A stretch of 51,154 bases of DNA from Lachnospiraceae bacterium (GCA_030526195.1 JAUNDG010000005.1:1-51154), one strand, 5' to 3'; counted from the stretch's first letter, positions 1-9,904 are shown. A program made the numbers and translations. The notes: a model not told the origin generated them from the sequence alone.

Positions 1-551
<551 letters not shown>

Positions 552-591
552 CAACCAAATAAGAGAACGATTCGACAGAATCGTATGAAGG

Positions 592-628
592 CAGGGCTAC
601 CGCACATGGTGCGGTGGCCCTGTTTTTT
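592..628 (+). terminator. Intrinsic terminator of the rpoC transcript
   Basis: A GC-rich stem (CAGGGC-t-ACCGCAC paired with GTGCGGT-g-GCCCTG, loop ATG) is followed by six Ts at 623-628. A smaller perfect hairpin, ACGATTC/GAATCGT, lies just before it at 567-584. The rpoBC transcript should therefore end here and not run into the downstream genes. Confidence 0.9.
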
Positions 629-1165
629 GCTGCCGTAATGTATCATTTCTGCCGGACATGCTTTTGTCATCGGGATATGTTCATCCACCTCAACTGCTTT
701 GGGTGCCCCAATTGTCCTATCTGTTAAAACAATTCCCGGATTCGCCGGGAAAACCATTTTTATAAGCTGAAAAGGGATATTTTAAGAACATTATCGGGGA
801 GGAACTGTTTTGTCCGTTTTCAGCGGCTATAGCCAACGGCTATGATACGGCGAATTTATGAAACGCAAAATATCTGAAAAATAGACAAGTGACAGTTGAA
901 TTATAAAAAATATGTAAAATGTACCAAACTTTTCATGAAAATTATGACAGATTGTTGGAGGTTCATTTTGTTTGAATTTATAGCGATATTCCGAAAAAGG
1001 TGTTAATATATGCGTGGATGGTCGAAAAACAATTATAAGTTGAGCATCTGCTCAAGATATGATTGTCAGGGGAATGTATTGGAACCCATCTCAAAACCGC
1101 AGGGTTCGGTACAGGCCATCAGCAAAGGGAAAATACTTTAGTGGAAAGGGTAAAAGGTTACGCAT
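629..1165. other. Long intergenic region upstream of the nucleoside-type ABC transporter
   Basis: No convincing gene is seen. The first part contains a short hairpin (TCCCGG/CCGGGA, 732-748). Bases 850-1010 are AT-rich and probably hold the promoter of the transporter operon. The best pair I could find is TTGGAG with TTATAG 17 bases downstream (about 955-983), which is weak. I looked for the conserved loops of a purine riboswitch and did not recognise them. A ribosome-binding AAAGG precedes the ATG at 1166. Confidence 0.45.
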
Positions 1166-2707
1166 ATGGCAGAGAAAATTCTGGAAATGAAGGGCATCAC
1201 CAAAACATTTCCCGGCGTCATTGCAAATGACAATGTCAATCTGGAACTGTATGCAGGTGAGATCCATGCTTTGCTTGGAGAAAATGGTGCCGGTAAGAGT
1301 ACACTTATGAACGTACTGACCGGTATCTACAAACCCGACAGCGGTGAAATCTATCACAAAGGCCAGCCGGTGGAGATTGCCAGCCCGAAACAGGCTGTCA
1401 ATATCGGTATCGGTATGGTGCATCAGCATTTCCGCCTGATCGCACCCTTATCAGTGGCCGAAAACGTTATGCTGACATCAGGCAAATGTCCGACACGCCT
1501 GAACACAAAGCAGATGAATGCAGAGGTCAAGGCTTGCTCTGAGGAATTCGGTCTGAAACTGGTTCCGGAGGCTAAGATCTGGCAGTTATCCGTCGGTGAA
1601 CAGCAGCGTGTTGAAATCGTCAAGCTGCTTTATCGCGGCGCAGAAATTCTTATTCTGGATGAACCGTCAGCTGTTCTGACTCCCCAGGAATCAGTTGAAA
1701 TGTTCAGAACGCTTCGCGTGATGGCTGATAGCGGTAAGGCCGTCGTCTTTATTTCCCATAAAATGAATGAAGTTATCGGCAATGCCGACCGTATCACCGT
1801 TCTGCGCGGTGGTAAGTCCATTTGCACGATGATGGCCAAGGACACCAACCGTGATGAGCTGACACTCCTCATGGTCGGTCACGAACTGGCCAATAAATCC
1901 AATCGTGAAAAATGCGCACCGGGCGAACTGATCCTTCGCGGTATGGAAATGAGTGCGCTGAATGACCGTGGTATCCCGGCTCTGAAGAATGCCAACATCG
2001 AACTCCACAAGGGTGAGATCGTGGGTATCGCCGGTGTTGCCGGCAACGGCCAGAGAATCCTGGCAGAGGTTCTCACCGGTTTAAGACCGATGACCTCCGG
2101 CCATATTGAATACAAGGGTGAAGATATTTCCAAGCTGTCCATTAAGGGCCGTAAGGAAAAAGGTATTGCCTTTGTGCCGGAAGATCGACTGGGCATGGGT
2201 CTTGTCCCGAACCTCGATCTGATGGATAACCTGATCCTGAAGGATTATTCCAACAGCCGCTACAGCAAGAACGGTATCCTGAAAAAAGCTGAGATCAAAG
2301 CAGCGGCTGAAGAAGTCGTGAAAGAATACGACATCAAGAATGCCGGCGTGGAACGTCCCGTCCGTCTGATGTCCGGTGGTAACCAGCAGAAACTGCTGGT
2401 AGCCCGTGAGGTTCACGGCAATGCCGAGCTTCTGGTTGTGGCTTACCCGGTTCGTGGTCTTGATATTGGTGCTATCGACGCCATTCATGAGATCATGTTC
2501 CGTGAAAAAGAAAAAGGCACATCTATCCTGATGATTTCCGAAGACCTCGACGAAGTATTCGAAATGTCCGATAAGATCGGTGTTCTCTTCGATGGTTATC
2601 TGAGTGAGCTGATCGATCCGGCAACAACGAACAGAACAGAAATCGGTAAGCTGATGGCCGGTATCGGCCTTGGCGAATCAGATGGTAAGGAGGTCGCAAA
2701 TGGCTAA
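1166..2707 (+). CDS. Nucleoside/purine-type ABC importer, duplicated ATPase
   Basis: A 513-residue cytoplasmic ATPase that energises import through the two permeases encoded next. It has two tandem ABC modules, as in the sugar and BMP-family nucleoside importers (RbsA, YufO/NupO type). Module 1 has Walker A GENGAGKST near residue 38, signature LSVGEQQ and Walker B ILILDEP. Module 2 has the degenerate Walker A GVAGNGQ and the signature MSGGNQQK followed by VRGLDIGA, the pattern usual in this family. The next gene starts inside its last codons (8-base overlap), so translation is coupled. The binding protein is not adjacent; the BMP lipoprotein at 10430 is the likely partner. Arg codons are mostly CGT/CGC/AGA, as in tuf, suggesting high expression. 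Substrate (nucleoside, purine base or relative) is inferred from family and neighbours. Confidence 0.9.
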   Translation: MAEKILEMKGITKTFPGVIANDNVNLELYAGEIHALLGENGAGKSTLMNVLTGIYKPDSGEIYHKGQPVEIASPKQAVNIGIGMVHQHFRLIAPLSVAENVMLTSGKCPTRLNTKQMNAEVKACSEEFGLKLVPEAKIWQLSVGEQQRVEIVKLLYRGAEILILDEPSAVLTPQESVEMFRTLRVMADSGKAVVFISHKMNEVIGNADRITVLRGGKSICTMMAKDTNRDELTLLMVGHELANKSNREKCAPGELILRGMEMSALNDRGIPALKNANIELHKGEIVGIAGVAGNGQRILAEVLTGLRPMTSGHIEYKGEDISKLSIKGRKEKGIAFVPEDRLGMGLVPNLDLMDNLILKDYSNSRYSKNGILKKAEIKAAAEEVVKEYDIKNAGVERPVRLMSGGNQQKLLVAREVHGNAELLVVAYPVRGLDIGAIDAIHEIMFREKEKGTSILMISEDLDEVFEMSDKIGVLFDGYLSELIDPATTNRTEIGKLMAGIGLGESDGKEVANG

Positions 2708-3767
2708 ATCAAGAATTACGATGGTCAGACGTGATCGTGTGTCTGCCCCGAGACGTGTCGGAAATGTTATTCTCTTTACCATTCTGGCACTGGCATTCTG
2801 CGGTATCTTTATGGCAGCTCAGGGCTTCAGCCCGCTGGCTGTTTACGGTAAGATGTTTAAATCCGCTTTTGGTTCCTATAATGGCTGGTCCAAGAGTATC
2901 CTGACAGCCGTTCCGCTTATGATCTGCGGTCTGGGTGTTTCCATTTCCTTTAAAATGAATCTGAACAACATCGGTGCTGAAGGTCAGTACGCCATGGGTG
3001 CTATCTGCTCCACAGGCTTCATCCTTTTCGGACCCCAGCTGCCGGCTCCGCTTCAGATTCCGGTTATGATCATCCTGGCTATCCTCGGTGGTGCTATCTG
3101 GGCTCTCATCGCAGCTTTCCCGAAGGCTTACTGGGGCATCAATGAAACCATCGTTACCCTGATGCTCAACTACGTGGCTCTGCTTCTTCTGGACTATCTT
3201 TGCTACGGTCCGTGGAAGGATGCCGGCGGTCTGAACCTGCCGTACACAGCCAACATTCCGGACACAGCAAAGCTGCCGATGCTCTTTGGCGGCAGCATCA
3301 GCGCAGCCTTCATCCTGGCTGTTGTTGTGGCTGTGATCATGTTCCTCTTCTTTAAATACACCACAACGGGTTATCAGGTTTCCGTTATCAAGAACGGTCT
3401 TAATGCTGCCCGCTATGCCGGTATCAATGTTAAGAAGAACATCCTCATCGTTATGGGTATCTCCGGTGCTCTGGCCGGTTTAACAGGTGCTACACAGGTT
3501 TCCAGCGTTATCTATCGTCTGCAGCCGGCTCTTCCGAATGGCGCCGGTTACACAGCCATCGTTATCGCTTACCTGAGTAAGTTCAACCCCATCGTCGTCA
3601 TTCTTGTTTCCATCTTCTTCGGTGGTCTGGAAAGAGGTGCTTACGCTGTACAGACATCAGGTGTTCCGTCACAGGTCGCAACTATGATCCGTGGTGCTAT
3701 CCTGATCTTCGTTCTGGCAGGTGAATACTTCACAGAATACCGCATGAAGTCAATCAAAAAGGCATAA
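2700..3767 (+). CDS. Nucleoside-type ABC importer, permease 1
   Basis: A 355-residue integral membrane protein of the BPD_transp_2 family (YufP/NupP type). About ten hydrophobic segments are visible, starting with VILFTILALAFCGIFMAAQGF near residue 30. The family hallmark GAEGQYAMGAI occurs near residue 100 and the block NxNETIVTLMLNYVALLLLDY near 160. The ATG at 2700 is chosen because AAGGAGG lies 7 bases before it; an in-frame ATG 30 bases upstream lacks this site. The gene overlaps the ATPase gene by 8 bases. It should pair with the next permease to form the channel. The specificity is not readable from sequence. Confidence 0.9.
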   Translation: MAKSRITMVRRDRVSAPRRVGNVILFTILALAFCGIFMAAQGFSPLAVYGKMFKSAFGSYNGWSKSILTAVPLMICGLGVSISFKMNLNNIGAEGQYAMGAICSTGFILFGPQLPAPLQIPVMIILAILGGAIWALIAAFPKAYWGINETIVTLMLNYVALLLLDYLCYGPWKDAGGLNLPYTANIPDTAKLPMLFGGSISAAFILAVVVAVIMFLFFKYTTTGYQVSVIKNGLNAARYAGINVKKNILIVMGISGALAGLTGATQVSSVIYRLQPALPNGAGYTAIVIAYLSKFNPIVVILVSIFFGGLERGAYAVQTSGVPSQVATMIRGAILIFVLAGEYFTEYRMKSIKKA

Positions 3768-3782
3768 GAGGGAGGAGACGAA

Positions 3783-4709
3783 ATGACAGTATTAGTTTCA
3801 ATTTTAAGCTCGACTGTTGTTGTTGCAGTTTCCCTGCTGTATGCAACTATCGGCGAAATCTTTTCACAGCGTGCCGGTATCATGAACCTGGGTCTTGAAG
3901 GTATCATGCTGATGGGCTGCTGTACCGGTTATATGACAGACGTTGCCACACATAACCTGGGTCTTTCCCTCCTGGTGGCAGCTACCGTCGGTATCGTGAT
4001 CGGTGTTGTTTACGCATTCCTGACAGTTACGCTGAAGGCTGATCAGACTGTTTGCGGTCTGGCCATGCTGACCTTCGGTACCGGTCTCTCCGGTTTCATC
4101 GGCAAGAACGTCACCAGCGTTGCTGCCAACCATGCATTCCAGAACATCGCCATCCCCGGCCTGTCCAAGATCCCGGTTATCGGCGAAGTCTTCTTCAATC
4201 AGAACATCATGGTTTATGCCATGTACATCATCGTTCCGCTGGCCATGTATTATATTTACAGAACACGCTATGGTCTGCTTCTCCGTTCACTCGGTGAAAA
4301 CCCGGGCGCTCTGGATGCCACAGGCTACAACGTCTTCGCTATGAGATACGGCTATGTTATGTTTGGTTGTATGATGACCACCATCGCAGGTGCTTACCTG
4401 TCACTGGCTTATACAAACCTCTGGAACGAAAACATGGTCAACGGCAAGGGCTGGATCGCAGCCGCTCTGGTTATCTTCGGTTCCTGGAATCCGGTCACAG
4501 CCGTTTGGGGCGCTGTTCTCTTCGGTGGTGTTTCCGTTCTGGCCAACTACTTCCAGCTGCTGCTGCCGCAGGTGCCGTCACAGTTCATGACCATGCTGCC
4601 GTATATCCTGACAATCCTTGTCCTGATCATCACAACAGGCAACTTCAGAAAGAAACATGTGGATATGCCGGCTGCTCTGACCGTGCCCTACGACAGAGAA
4701 AATCGTTAA
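3783..4709 (+). CDS. Nucleoside-type ABC importer, permease 2
   Basis: A 308-residue membrane protein of the same family (YufQ/NupQ type), shorter than permease 1, as is normal. The N-terminal motif YATIGEIFSQRAGIMNLGLE is diagnostic of the second permease of BMP-family systems, and GMGWIA-like GKGWIAAALVIFGSWNP occurs near residue 225. It starts 15 bases after permease 1 behind a GAGGGAGGA ribosome-binding site and closes the operon: an intrinsic terminator follows 22 bases after the stop. Confidence 0.9.
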   Translation: MTVLVSILSSTVVVAVSLLYATIGEIFSQRAGIMNLGLEGIMLMGCCTGYMTDVATHNLGLSLLVAATVGIVIGVVYAFLTVTLKADQTVCGLAMLTFGTGLSGFIGKNVTSVAANHAFQNIAIPGLSKIPVIGEVFFNQNIMVYAMYIIVPLAMYYIYRTRYGLLLRSLGENPGALDATGYNVFAMRYGYVMFGCMMTTIAGAYLSLAYTNLWNENMVNGKGWIAAALVIFGSWNPVTAVWGAVLFGGVSVLANYFQLLLPQVPSQFMTMLPYILTILVLIITTGNFRKKHVDMPAALTVPYDRENR

Positions 4710-4731
4710 TCGATCACAGCATATTTTTAAA

Positions 4732-4765
4732 GGCTGCCGATCCTTCACGGATTGGCAGTCTTTTA
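4732..4765 (+). terminator. Intrinsic terminator of the transporter operon
   Basis: Stem CTGCCGATCC paired with GGATTGGCAG (one G-T pair), extended by two outer pairs, loop TTCAC, then TCTTTTATT. It separates the three-gene transporter operon from the TetR gene. Confidence 0.85.
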
Positions 4766-4770
4766 TTATA

Positions 4771-4812
4771 GCGGCGAGCCGGATGAATCCTGATGCTTGC
4801 ATCCGTAGGGGG
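4771..4812. repeat. Degenerate copy of the 131-bp repeat head
   Basis: The stretch with GAGCC, TGAATCCTGATGCTTGCAT resembles the first 40 bases of the repeat units at 9905 and 33068 (GAGCC, TGAATCCTCATGCTTGCAT). Like them it lies immediately after an intrinsic terminator. CGGATG and CATCCG can still pair. The rest of the unit is not recognisable. Confidence 0.55.
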
Positions 4813-5150
4813 GAAAAGCCCCTGCCGATGGGCTACAGAAGGTAGCTGAGGTTCACGAGCAAGTGGTGAAGCGCATATCGTGCTCTGCAGGTATTGCCGG
4901 TGTCCGTTTTACGCCATGCAGAATCGAGGCGTGGTGTATCCGGGCTCTGTGTCGAGAGACTGGTACATGAAAAGGTCGAAATAGAGTCGCTCGGGTTGGA
5001 AGCGGACAAAAACATACGGTTTTATTGTAAGAATAGCTGGTGAAATTGAATAGATATTTATATATACTGGTGCGTATAGGGTGGAAAACCCGAATAAGAA
5101 GAGAATCAAGATCATGCGCTAATAAAATGATGAAAAAATCCCGTTTTTTG
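4813..5150. other. Intergenic stretch without recognised genes
   Basis: Short open frames exist on the minus strand but they have no ribosome-binding site and no recognisable protein. A few imperfect inverted repeats are present (for example AAGCCCC near GGGGG at 4806-4822). From 5130 the base composition becomes AT-rich as the TetR promoter is approached. Confidence 0.4.
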
Positions 5151-5191
5151 CAAAAAGTTAATACTTTTTAATAGGTATTTCTTTGAGCATG

Positions 5192-5220
5192 TGTTATAAT
5201 CCCTGTGATTAAGGATTATA
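5192..5220 (+). promoter_or_regulatory. TetR gene promoter overlapped by a palindromic operator
   Basis: TGTTATAAT at 5192-5200 is an extended -10 element. The -10 box is itself the left arm of a perfect inverted repeat: TATAATCC (5195-5202), 10-base spacer, GGATTATA (5213-5220). An operator over the -10 and start site is the usual design for autorepression by TetR proteins. The half-site ATAATCC/GGATTAT recurs with an 11-base spacer at 15626-15650. That the TetR protein of this locus binds here is inference. Confidence 0.7.
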
Positions 5221-5275
5221 AGGAAATGGAAAGGTTTTTTATCAGGATTGCTAGTAAAAGAGAGGTGCCGGAATT

Positions 5276-5869
5276 ATGAAAGATAATCCCAATGAAGAGA
5301 AGATTCTGGATGCGGCTCTGACAGTCGTGGCCAGAGAAACCATTACCGGGACACGGACTCGTATGATCGCAGACGAGGCCGGGGTGTCTCCCTCCAGCAT
5401 TCATTATTACTTTAAGAGTAAGGATGAATTGATGGACAAGCTTCAGAAACGGGTGCTCGACAAGTCCTTCGAGTTCCGTAATCAGAGAAAGAAGAGCATT
5501 GACCCGAACAACATCTATGAGGTGCTGGATCTCTTCTTCTTCCAGAAAATGGATTTCATCCAGATGGAGAAGGATCTGGATTATGTCAATTTCGATTTCT
5601 GGCTTCATTCCAGAGTTGATGACATGAAGAAAAAATCCATGGCGGAAGCCTATCAGGAATGGCGTGAAGAAATCCGTGAAATGGTCGTGGATCCGTTCTG
5701 CGGAGACTTGCCGGAGTCTGACAAAGAACAGCTGACCTTTGTGCTGGTGTCTCTGATGCAAGGGGCTGCCATCCAGTATCATCTGGCCGGATTTAATCTT
5801 CAGAGCTATTTCGCTTATTGTAAACGACTGATCAGAACGATGCTGACACAGCCGTTGACCGATGACTGA
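5276..5869 (+). CDS. TetR/AcrR-family transcriptional regulator
   Basis: A 197-residue predicted DNA-binding protein. Residues ~8-55 form the TetR helix-turn-helix, with TRTRMIADEAGVSPSSIHYYFKSKDELM carrying the typical recognition helix and YYF/K pattern. The C-terminal ~140 residues are the ligand-binding and dimerisation domain, which diverges and gives no ligand clue. The ATG at 5276 is preceded by AGAGAGGTG. The gene stands alone between the transporter operon and the first molybdenum hydroxylase operon, and its promoter carries a palindrome shared with the amidohydrolase promoter. A role as local repressor of purine-type catabolism is therefore likely but inferred. Confidence 0.88.
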   Translation: MKDNPNEEKILDAALTVVARETITGTRTRMIADEAGVSPSSIHYYFKSKDELMDKLQKRVLDKSFEFRNQRKKSIDPNNIYEVLDLFFFQKMDFIQMEKDLDYVNFDFWLHSRVDDMKKKSMAEAYQEWREEIREMVVDPFCGDLPESDKEQLTFVLVSLMQGAAIQYHLAGFNLQSYFAYCKRLIRTMLTQPLTDD

Positions 5870-6028
5870 CAATTGGCAAAATTGCGTTATTTGTGCATGT
5901 GTTCAAAGAGTAAATTTAATCAAAAACGGACGCTCGAATAAGTTTCGGCCGTATTTTGGTATTTTTACAAAAAAACATGCTCAAAAAATGGTTATTGCGA
6001 ATATATTTTTTTTGGAATTCGAAAACGG

Positions 6029-6057
6029 TTGTGAAGATATAGGCGGTATGCTATTAT
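6029..6057 (+). promoter_or_regulatory. Promoter of the first molybdenum hydroxylase operon
   Basis: TTGTGA (6029-6034), 17-base spacer, TATTAT (6052-6057), with TGC before the -10 making it an extended -10. The sequence TATTATCC over the -10 resembles the TATAATCC half-site of the TetR promoter, but the second half is missing. This leaves an untranslated leader of roughly 105 bases. The rest of 5870-6173 is AT-rich and contains no gene I can support. Confidence 0.65.
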
Positions 6058-6173
6058 CCTCTTGTAATTAAATATCGATTTTCTTTTGAGGAAAAAAGGG
6101 GGCGTTAACCACTATTTTGTTGGGTGCATTCTTTTTTCCTCATTTTTTAAGAAAAGAAATAGGATGGGAGATT

Positions 6174-8447
6174 ATGGAAAAAAATTATGATGTAATTGGC
6201 AAGTCTGTGCCGCGTAGTGACGCTTACGCAAAAGTTACCGGCCAGGCGAAGTATGTAGCCGACCTGAGAGTTCCGGGGCTTACTTATGGCAAGATTCTTC
6301 ATAGCCCTGTCGCTCACGCAATGTTCACCAAGATTGACACCACAGCCGCCAAGGCTCTGCCCGGCGTTCTGGATGTCATCACCTACGAGGATGTGCCGGA
6401 AATCGATTACACATCCTGCGGTCATCCGTTCCCGTATGACACACCGCAGGATATGAGAATCCTGAACCGTCATGCCCGTTATGTCGGCGATATGATCGCC
6501 GCTGTCGTCGCAGAAACACCGGAAATCGCAGCTGAAGCCTGCCGTCTTATCACTTTCGAGTATGATGAACTGCCGGCCTACTTTGATCCCCGTGAAGCCC
6601 TGAAAGAAGGCGCTTATGAAATCCACGAAGGTTCCAAGAACCTTTGCGGTGAAAACGAATACGAACTTGGTAATGTTGAAGAAGCCTTCAAGAATGCCAA
6701 GTATATCATCGAAGAAGATTTCGAGACACCGATCATTGCTCATGCCCAGATCGAAACACATGTTTCCATGGTTGAGCCGGACAGAGAACGTGGTCGTTGG
6801 CTTGTTCACTGCTCCAACCACTGCCCGTTCATCTTAAGAGAACGTCTGGGTCATGCTCTTGGCATGCCGCAGAGAGCCTTCCGTGTTGTGAAGAGCTATG
6901 TCGGCGGCGGCTTTGGCGGTAAGCAGGAACCGGTCTTCGAAATCCTCAATACCCTGATGGCTATCAGAACAAAACGCCCGGTTATCCTTGAGATCACTCG
7001 TGAAGAAAACCTGGCGATGACCCGTACAAGACATGCTGATCTGATCCACATCAAGTCCGGTCTTGATGAAAACTTCCGTTTTGTTGCCCGTGACGTTGAA
7101 TTCATCTGCAACAACGGCGGTTATTCTTCACATGGTCATAATGTTGCTTACAACCAGGCTTCCCATGTGGCTTACCTGTATCCGGTAGAGAACCTGCACT
7201 TCCGTGCCCGTTCCGTTTATACCAATATCCAGGTTGCCGGTGCCATGAGAGCCTATGGTGCTCCGCAGTGGCATTTCGCTATGGAGTCTCACATTGATAA
7301 CATCTGCCAGAAATTCGGCCTTGATCGCATCGAGTTCCGTCTGAAGAATCATGCCCGTATCGGTGGTCTCTTCAATGCCGCCGGTATCATGCTCAGATCT
7401 CAGAACCTGGATGACATGATCGAATACGGTCGTAAGGAAATCGGTTGGGATGACTTCCATCCGGATAACAGCGGTCCGATCAAGCGCGGTATCGGTATGT
7501 GTATCGGTAACTACGCTCAGAACGTTTACGGCCACTCCGTAGAAGTTGTCGGTGCTCGTTGCATCGTTCATGAAGACGGCTCCGCCACCATTTTCTCAGG
7601 CACAACCGAAATCGGTCAGGGTGCTGAAACCACAATGCAGATGATCGCTGCCGAAACTCTGGGTATCCCCTATGAATGGGTCAATATGCCGGATGGCTCC
7701 GATACCGATATCACCCCCTTCGATCCGGGTGCTTATGCTTCCCGTCAGACAAACGTTGGCGGTAATGCTGTGAAGAAAGCGGCTCTGGCCTGCAAGAACC
7801 AGATTCTGGATTATGCCGCTAAGGATCGTGAACTTGATCGCGATAAGATCGATATTAAGAGAGGTTTCCTTGTTAACAGCGAAACAGGTGAAGAAATCTG
7901 CCCGCTGAAGGACATCACCTGGAAGATGGTTTACAGCTTCCCGGAAGCCGAACTGATCGAGCATTTTGCTTATCATTATCCGATGGCCAACGGTCTGACC
8001 TATCTGACTGCTTTTGCCGAGGTAGAAGTTGATACCGAAACCGGTGCTGTTAACGTTCTGAAACTGAGACAGTATCTGGATTCCGGCCAGATCATCAACC
8101 CGCTGGCTGCCAAGGGTCAGCTCTACGGCGGTGCCATGATGAGCTACGGCTATGGTCTGACAGAACAGATTCTGATCAATCCCAAGACAGGTGCTGTGTA
8201 CAATGACACCCTGCTGGATTACAAGATCCCGACCTTCGCGGATGTACCGGATCTGCACTGCGAATTCTTCAGTTCTTACGAACCGGATACAGCCTACGGC
8301 AACAAGTCTGTCGGTGAACCGGTTAACATCGGTGCTGCCTGCGCCATCAGAAATGCTGTATTCAATGCAACAGGTGTCCCGATCAATCAGAACCCGTTGA
8401 CACCGGAACGTGTCTGGAACCATTTACATCCGGTAGAGGAGGATTAA
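6174..8447 (+). CDS. Molybdenum hydroxylase 1, large (Mo-binding) subunit, xanthine dehydrogenase family
   Basis: A 757-residue catalytic subunit that binds molybdopterin and hydroxylates an N-heterocycle or similar substrate using water. An aldehyde-oxidase/xanthine-dehydrogenase hammerhead domain occupies residues ~15-130, followed by the Mo-binding domains. GGGFGGKQEP (244-253) is the classical cofactor loop. GQGAETTMQ and RQTNVGGNA are further cofactor contacts, and SVGEP places the catalytic Glu at residue 715. The ATG at 6174 is chosen for the GGATGGGAG site before it; an in-frame ATG at 6117 has none. FAD and FeS subunits follow directly, so the order is Mo-FAD-FeS, as in E. coli xdhABC. 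Codon choice is ribosomal-protein-like. The substrate may be xanthine or hypoxanthine, given the transporter and deaminase nearby, but nicotinate-type substrates cannot be excluded. Confidence 0.88.
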   Translation: MEKNYDVIGKSVPRSDAYAKVTGQAKYVADLRVPGLTYGKILHSPVAHAMFTKIDTTAAKALPGVLDVITYEDVPEIDYTSCGHPFPYDTPQDMRILNRHARYVGDMIAAVVAETPEIAAEACRLITFEYDELPAYFDPREALKEGAYEIHEGSKNLCGENEYELGNVEEAFKNAKYIIEEDFETPIIAHAQIETHVSMVEPDRERGRWLVHCSNHCPFILRERLGHALGMPQRAFRVVKSYVGGGFGGKQEPVFEILNTLMAIRTKRPVILEITREENLAMTRTRHADLIHIKSGLDENFRFVARDVEFICNNGGYSSHGHNVAYNQASHVAYLYPVENLHFRARSVYTNIQVAGAMRAYGAPQWHFAMESHIDNICQKFGLDRIEFRLKNHARIGGLFNAAGIMLRSQNLDDMIEYGRKEIGWDDFHPDNSGPIKRGIGMCIGNYAQNVYGHSVEVVGARCIVHEDGSATIFSGTTEIGQGAETTMQMIAAETLGIPYEWVNMPDGSDTDITPFDPGAYASRQTNVGGNAVKKAALACKNQILDYAAKDRELDRDKIDIKRGFLVNSETGEEICPLKDITWKMVYSFPEAELIEHFAYHYPMANGLTYLTAFAEVEVDTETGAVNVLKLRQYLDSGQIINPLAAKGQLYGGAMMSYGYGLTEQILINPKTGAVYNDTLLDYKIPTFADVPDLHCEFFSSYEPDTAYGNKSVGEPVNIGAACAIRNAVFNATGVPINQNPLTPERVWNHLHPVEED

Positions 8448-8450
8448 GTT

Positions 8451-9329
8451 ATGTATAATGTTGATGAACTCTATACGCCGGCAACGCTTGAAGAAGCCCT
8501 CGACATCATGGCTAAGGACCCGGAAGTCCAGCCGCTGGCCGGCGGTACCGATGTCGTCGTAAAAATGAGAGCCAAAAACCTGAAAAATGTTAAGCTTCTC
8601 AGCCTTGATCGCATTCAGGAACTGAAGGGCGTTCAGATGCTGGAAGACGGCACCATTGCTATCGGCGCTATGACAACCTTCACAAAGGTGGCCAATGACC
8701 CGATCATTATTGAGAAACTGCCGACACTGCGCACAGCTGCGCTGGCCATGGGTGGCCCGCAGATTCAGAACGTGGCCACCATCGGCGGCAATGTCTGTAA
8801 CGGTGCTGTATCTGCTGATAGCGCTCCGTCACTGTTTGCTCTGGAGAGCAAGCTGGTGCTGCGCACAAAAGACAGCGAACGTACCATTGATATCGCTGAT
8901 TTCTACCTGGGACCGGGTCGTGTTGACCGCAAACCGGGCGAACTGCTGGTTCGCATCCTGGTAGCACCGAAGGGTGATCACTTTGGCTGTATGTACAACA
9001 AATTTGCTGTCAGAAAAGCCATGGACCTTGCCATCTTTGGTGTGGCCGCTACCTGCAAGCTGGCTGAGGACGGCACTATTGCCAAGGCTACTATCGCCAT
9101 GGGCGTTGCTGCTCCGGTACCGGTCAGATGTACAGAAGCCGAAGACTATGCTGTCGGCAAGATCCCGACAGAGGACGTTATGGCTGAAATCGGCAGACTG
9201 TCCCTGAATTCAACAAAACCGAGAGACTCATGGCGTGCATCCAAGCGCTATCGTGAGGCTCTGATTCGCACACTGTCCGGTCGTGCTGTCAGAGATGCTT
9301 TCGTACTGGCAGGAGGTAAATTATCATGA
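8451..9329 (+). CDS. Molybdenum hydroxylase 1, FAD subunit
   Basis: A 292-residue flavoprotein that carries electrons from the Fe-S clusters to the acceptor. The two FAD-binding loops are present: LAGGTDVVVKMR near residue 26 and NVATIGGNVCNGAVSADSAP near 105, and the C-terminal CO-dehydrogenase flavoprotein domain ends with the conserved RASKRYREALIRTL. It begins 4 bases after the Mo subunit behind AGAGGAGG and overlaps the FeS subunit start by 4 bases (ATGA). Length is normal for the stand-alone FAD subunit. Confidence 0.9.
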   Translation: MYNVDELYTPATLEEALDIMAKDPEVQPLAGGTDVVVKMRAKNLKNVKLLSLDRIQELKGVQMLEDGTIAIGAMTTFTKVANDPIIIEKLPTLRTAALAMGGPQIQNVATIGGNVCNGAVSADSAPSLFALESKLVLRTKDSERTIDIADFYLGPGRVDRKPGELLVRILVAPKGDHFGCMYNKFAVRKAMDLAIFGVAATCKLAEDGTIAKATIAMGVAAPVPVRCTEAEDYAVGKIPTEDVMAEIGRLSLNSTKPRDSWRASKRYREALIRTLSGRAVRDAFVLAGGKLS

Positions 9330-9799
9330 TCGAAGTCAAATTCACATTAAACGGCAAAGAAACCGTTGTGGCTGTGGAACCGGGCGAAACTCTTCTGGAA
9401 ATGATCAGAAAGCGCCTGAACCTGACAGGTACCAAGAGAGGTTGCGAAGTTGGTGAGTGCGGTGCCTGCACCGTTCTGATCGACGGCGTGCCCACTGACT
9501 CCTGTCTTTACATGGCCGGTCAGATCAATGGCCATGATGTTATGACCATCGAAGGTGTGGCCACTAACACAGACCTGGATGTTATTCAGCAGGCCTTTAT
9601 CGACAATGGTTCTGTTCAGTGCGGTTTCTGCACACCGGGTCTGATCCTGTCTGCTTATGCGTTCCTGAAAACACATAAGCATCCGACGGATGATGAGATC
9701 AAGAGAGGCCTGGCCGGCAACTTCTGCCGCTGCGCCACTTATGTTCAGGTTATGGATGCCATCAAGGATGCCGCTGTCAGACTGTACGGCGAAGCCTGA
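9326..9799 (+). CDS. Molybdenum hydroxylase 1, [2Fe-2S] subunit
   Basis: A 157-residue electron-transfer subunit with two [2Fe-2S] clusters. The plant-ferredoxin-like N-terminal domain has GCEVGECGACTVLIDG with a later Cys in DSC; the helical C-terminal domain has QCGFCTPG and FCRCATY. The last motif normally reads LCRCTGY, so this subunit is slightly divergent around the cluster nearest the molybdenum. It ends the operon; a hairpin terminator follows at 9865. Confidence 0.9.
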   Translation: MIEVKFTLNGKETVVAVEPGETLLEMIRKRLNLTGTKRGCEVGECGACTVLIDGVPTDSCLYMAGQINGHDVMTIEGVATNTDLDVIQQAFIDNGSVQCGFCTPGLILSAYAFLKTHKHPTDDEIKRGLAGNFCRCATYVQVMDAIKDAAVRLYGEA

Positions 9800-9864
9800 T
9801 CGAGGAGATGACAGGTGCCTGGGCATCTGCACATCGATAATCAACTGAATAGTGTATAACTTGA

Positions 9865-9900
9865 AAGCCGCTGTGCCCTCGGGCATGGCGGCTTCTTGTT
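9865..9900 (+). terminator. Intrinsic terminator of molybdenum hydroxylase operon 1
   Basis: AAGCCGC-tg-TGCCC pairs with GGGCA-tg-GCGGCTT (two-base internal loop, loop TC), followed by CTTGTT. The T-run is short, so efficiency may be moderate. The 131-bp repeat begins directly after it. Confidence 0.75.
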
Positions 9901-9904
9901 ATCC

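Noticed and set aside
629-1165. A purine riboswitch before the nucleoside-type transporter
   Set aside because: I could not find the conserved three-way junction and loop sequences, although such an element would be natural here.
5216-5872. A 218-codon minus-strand open frame
   Set aside because: It is antisense to the TetR gene and lacks a ribosome-binding site.
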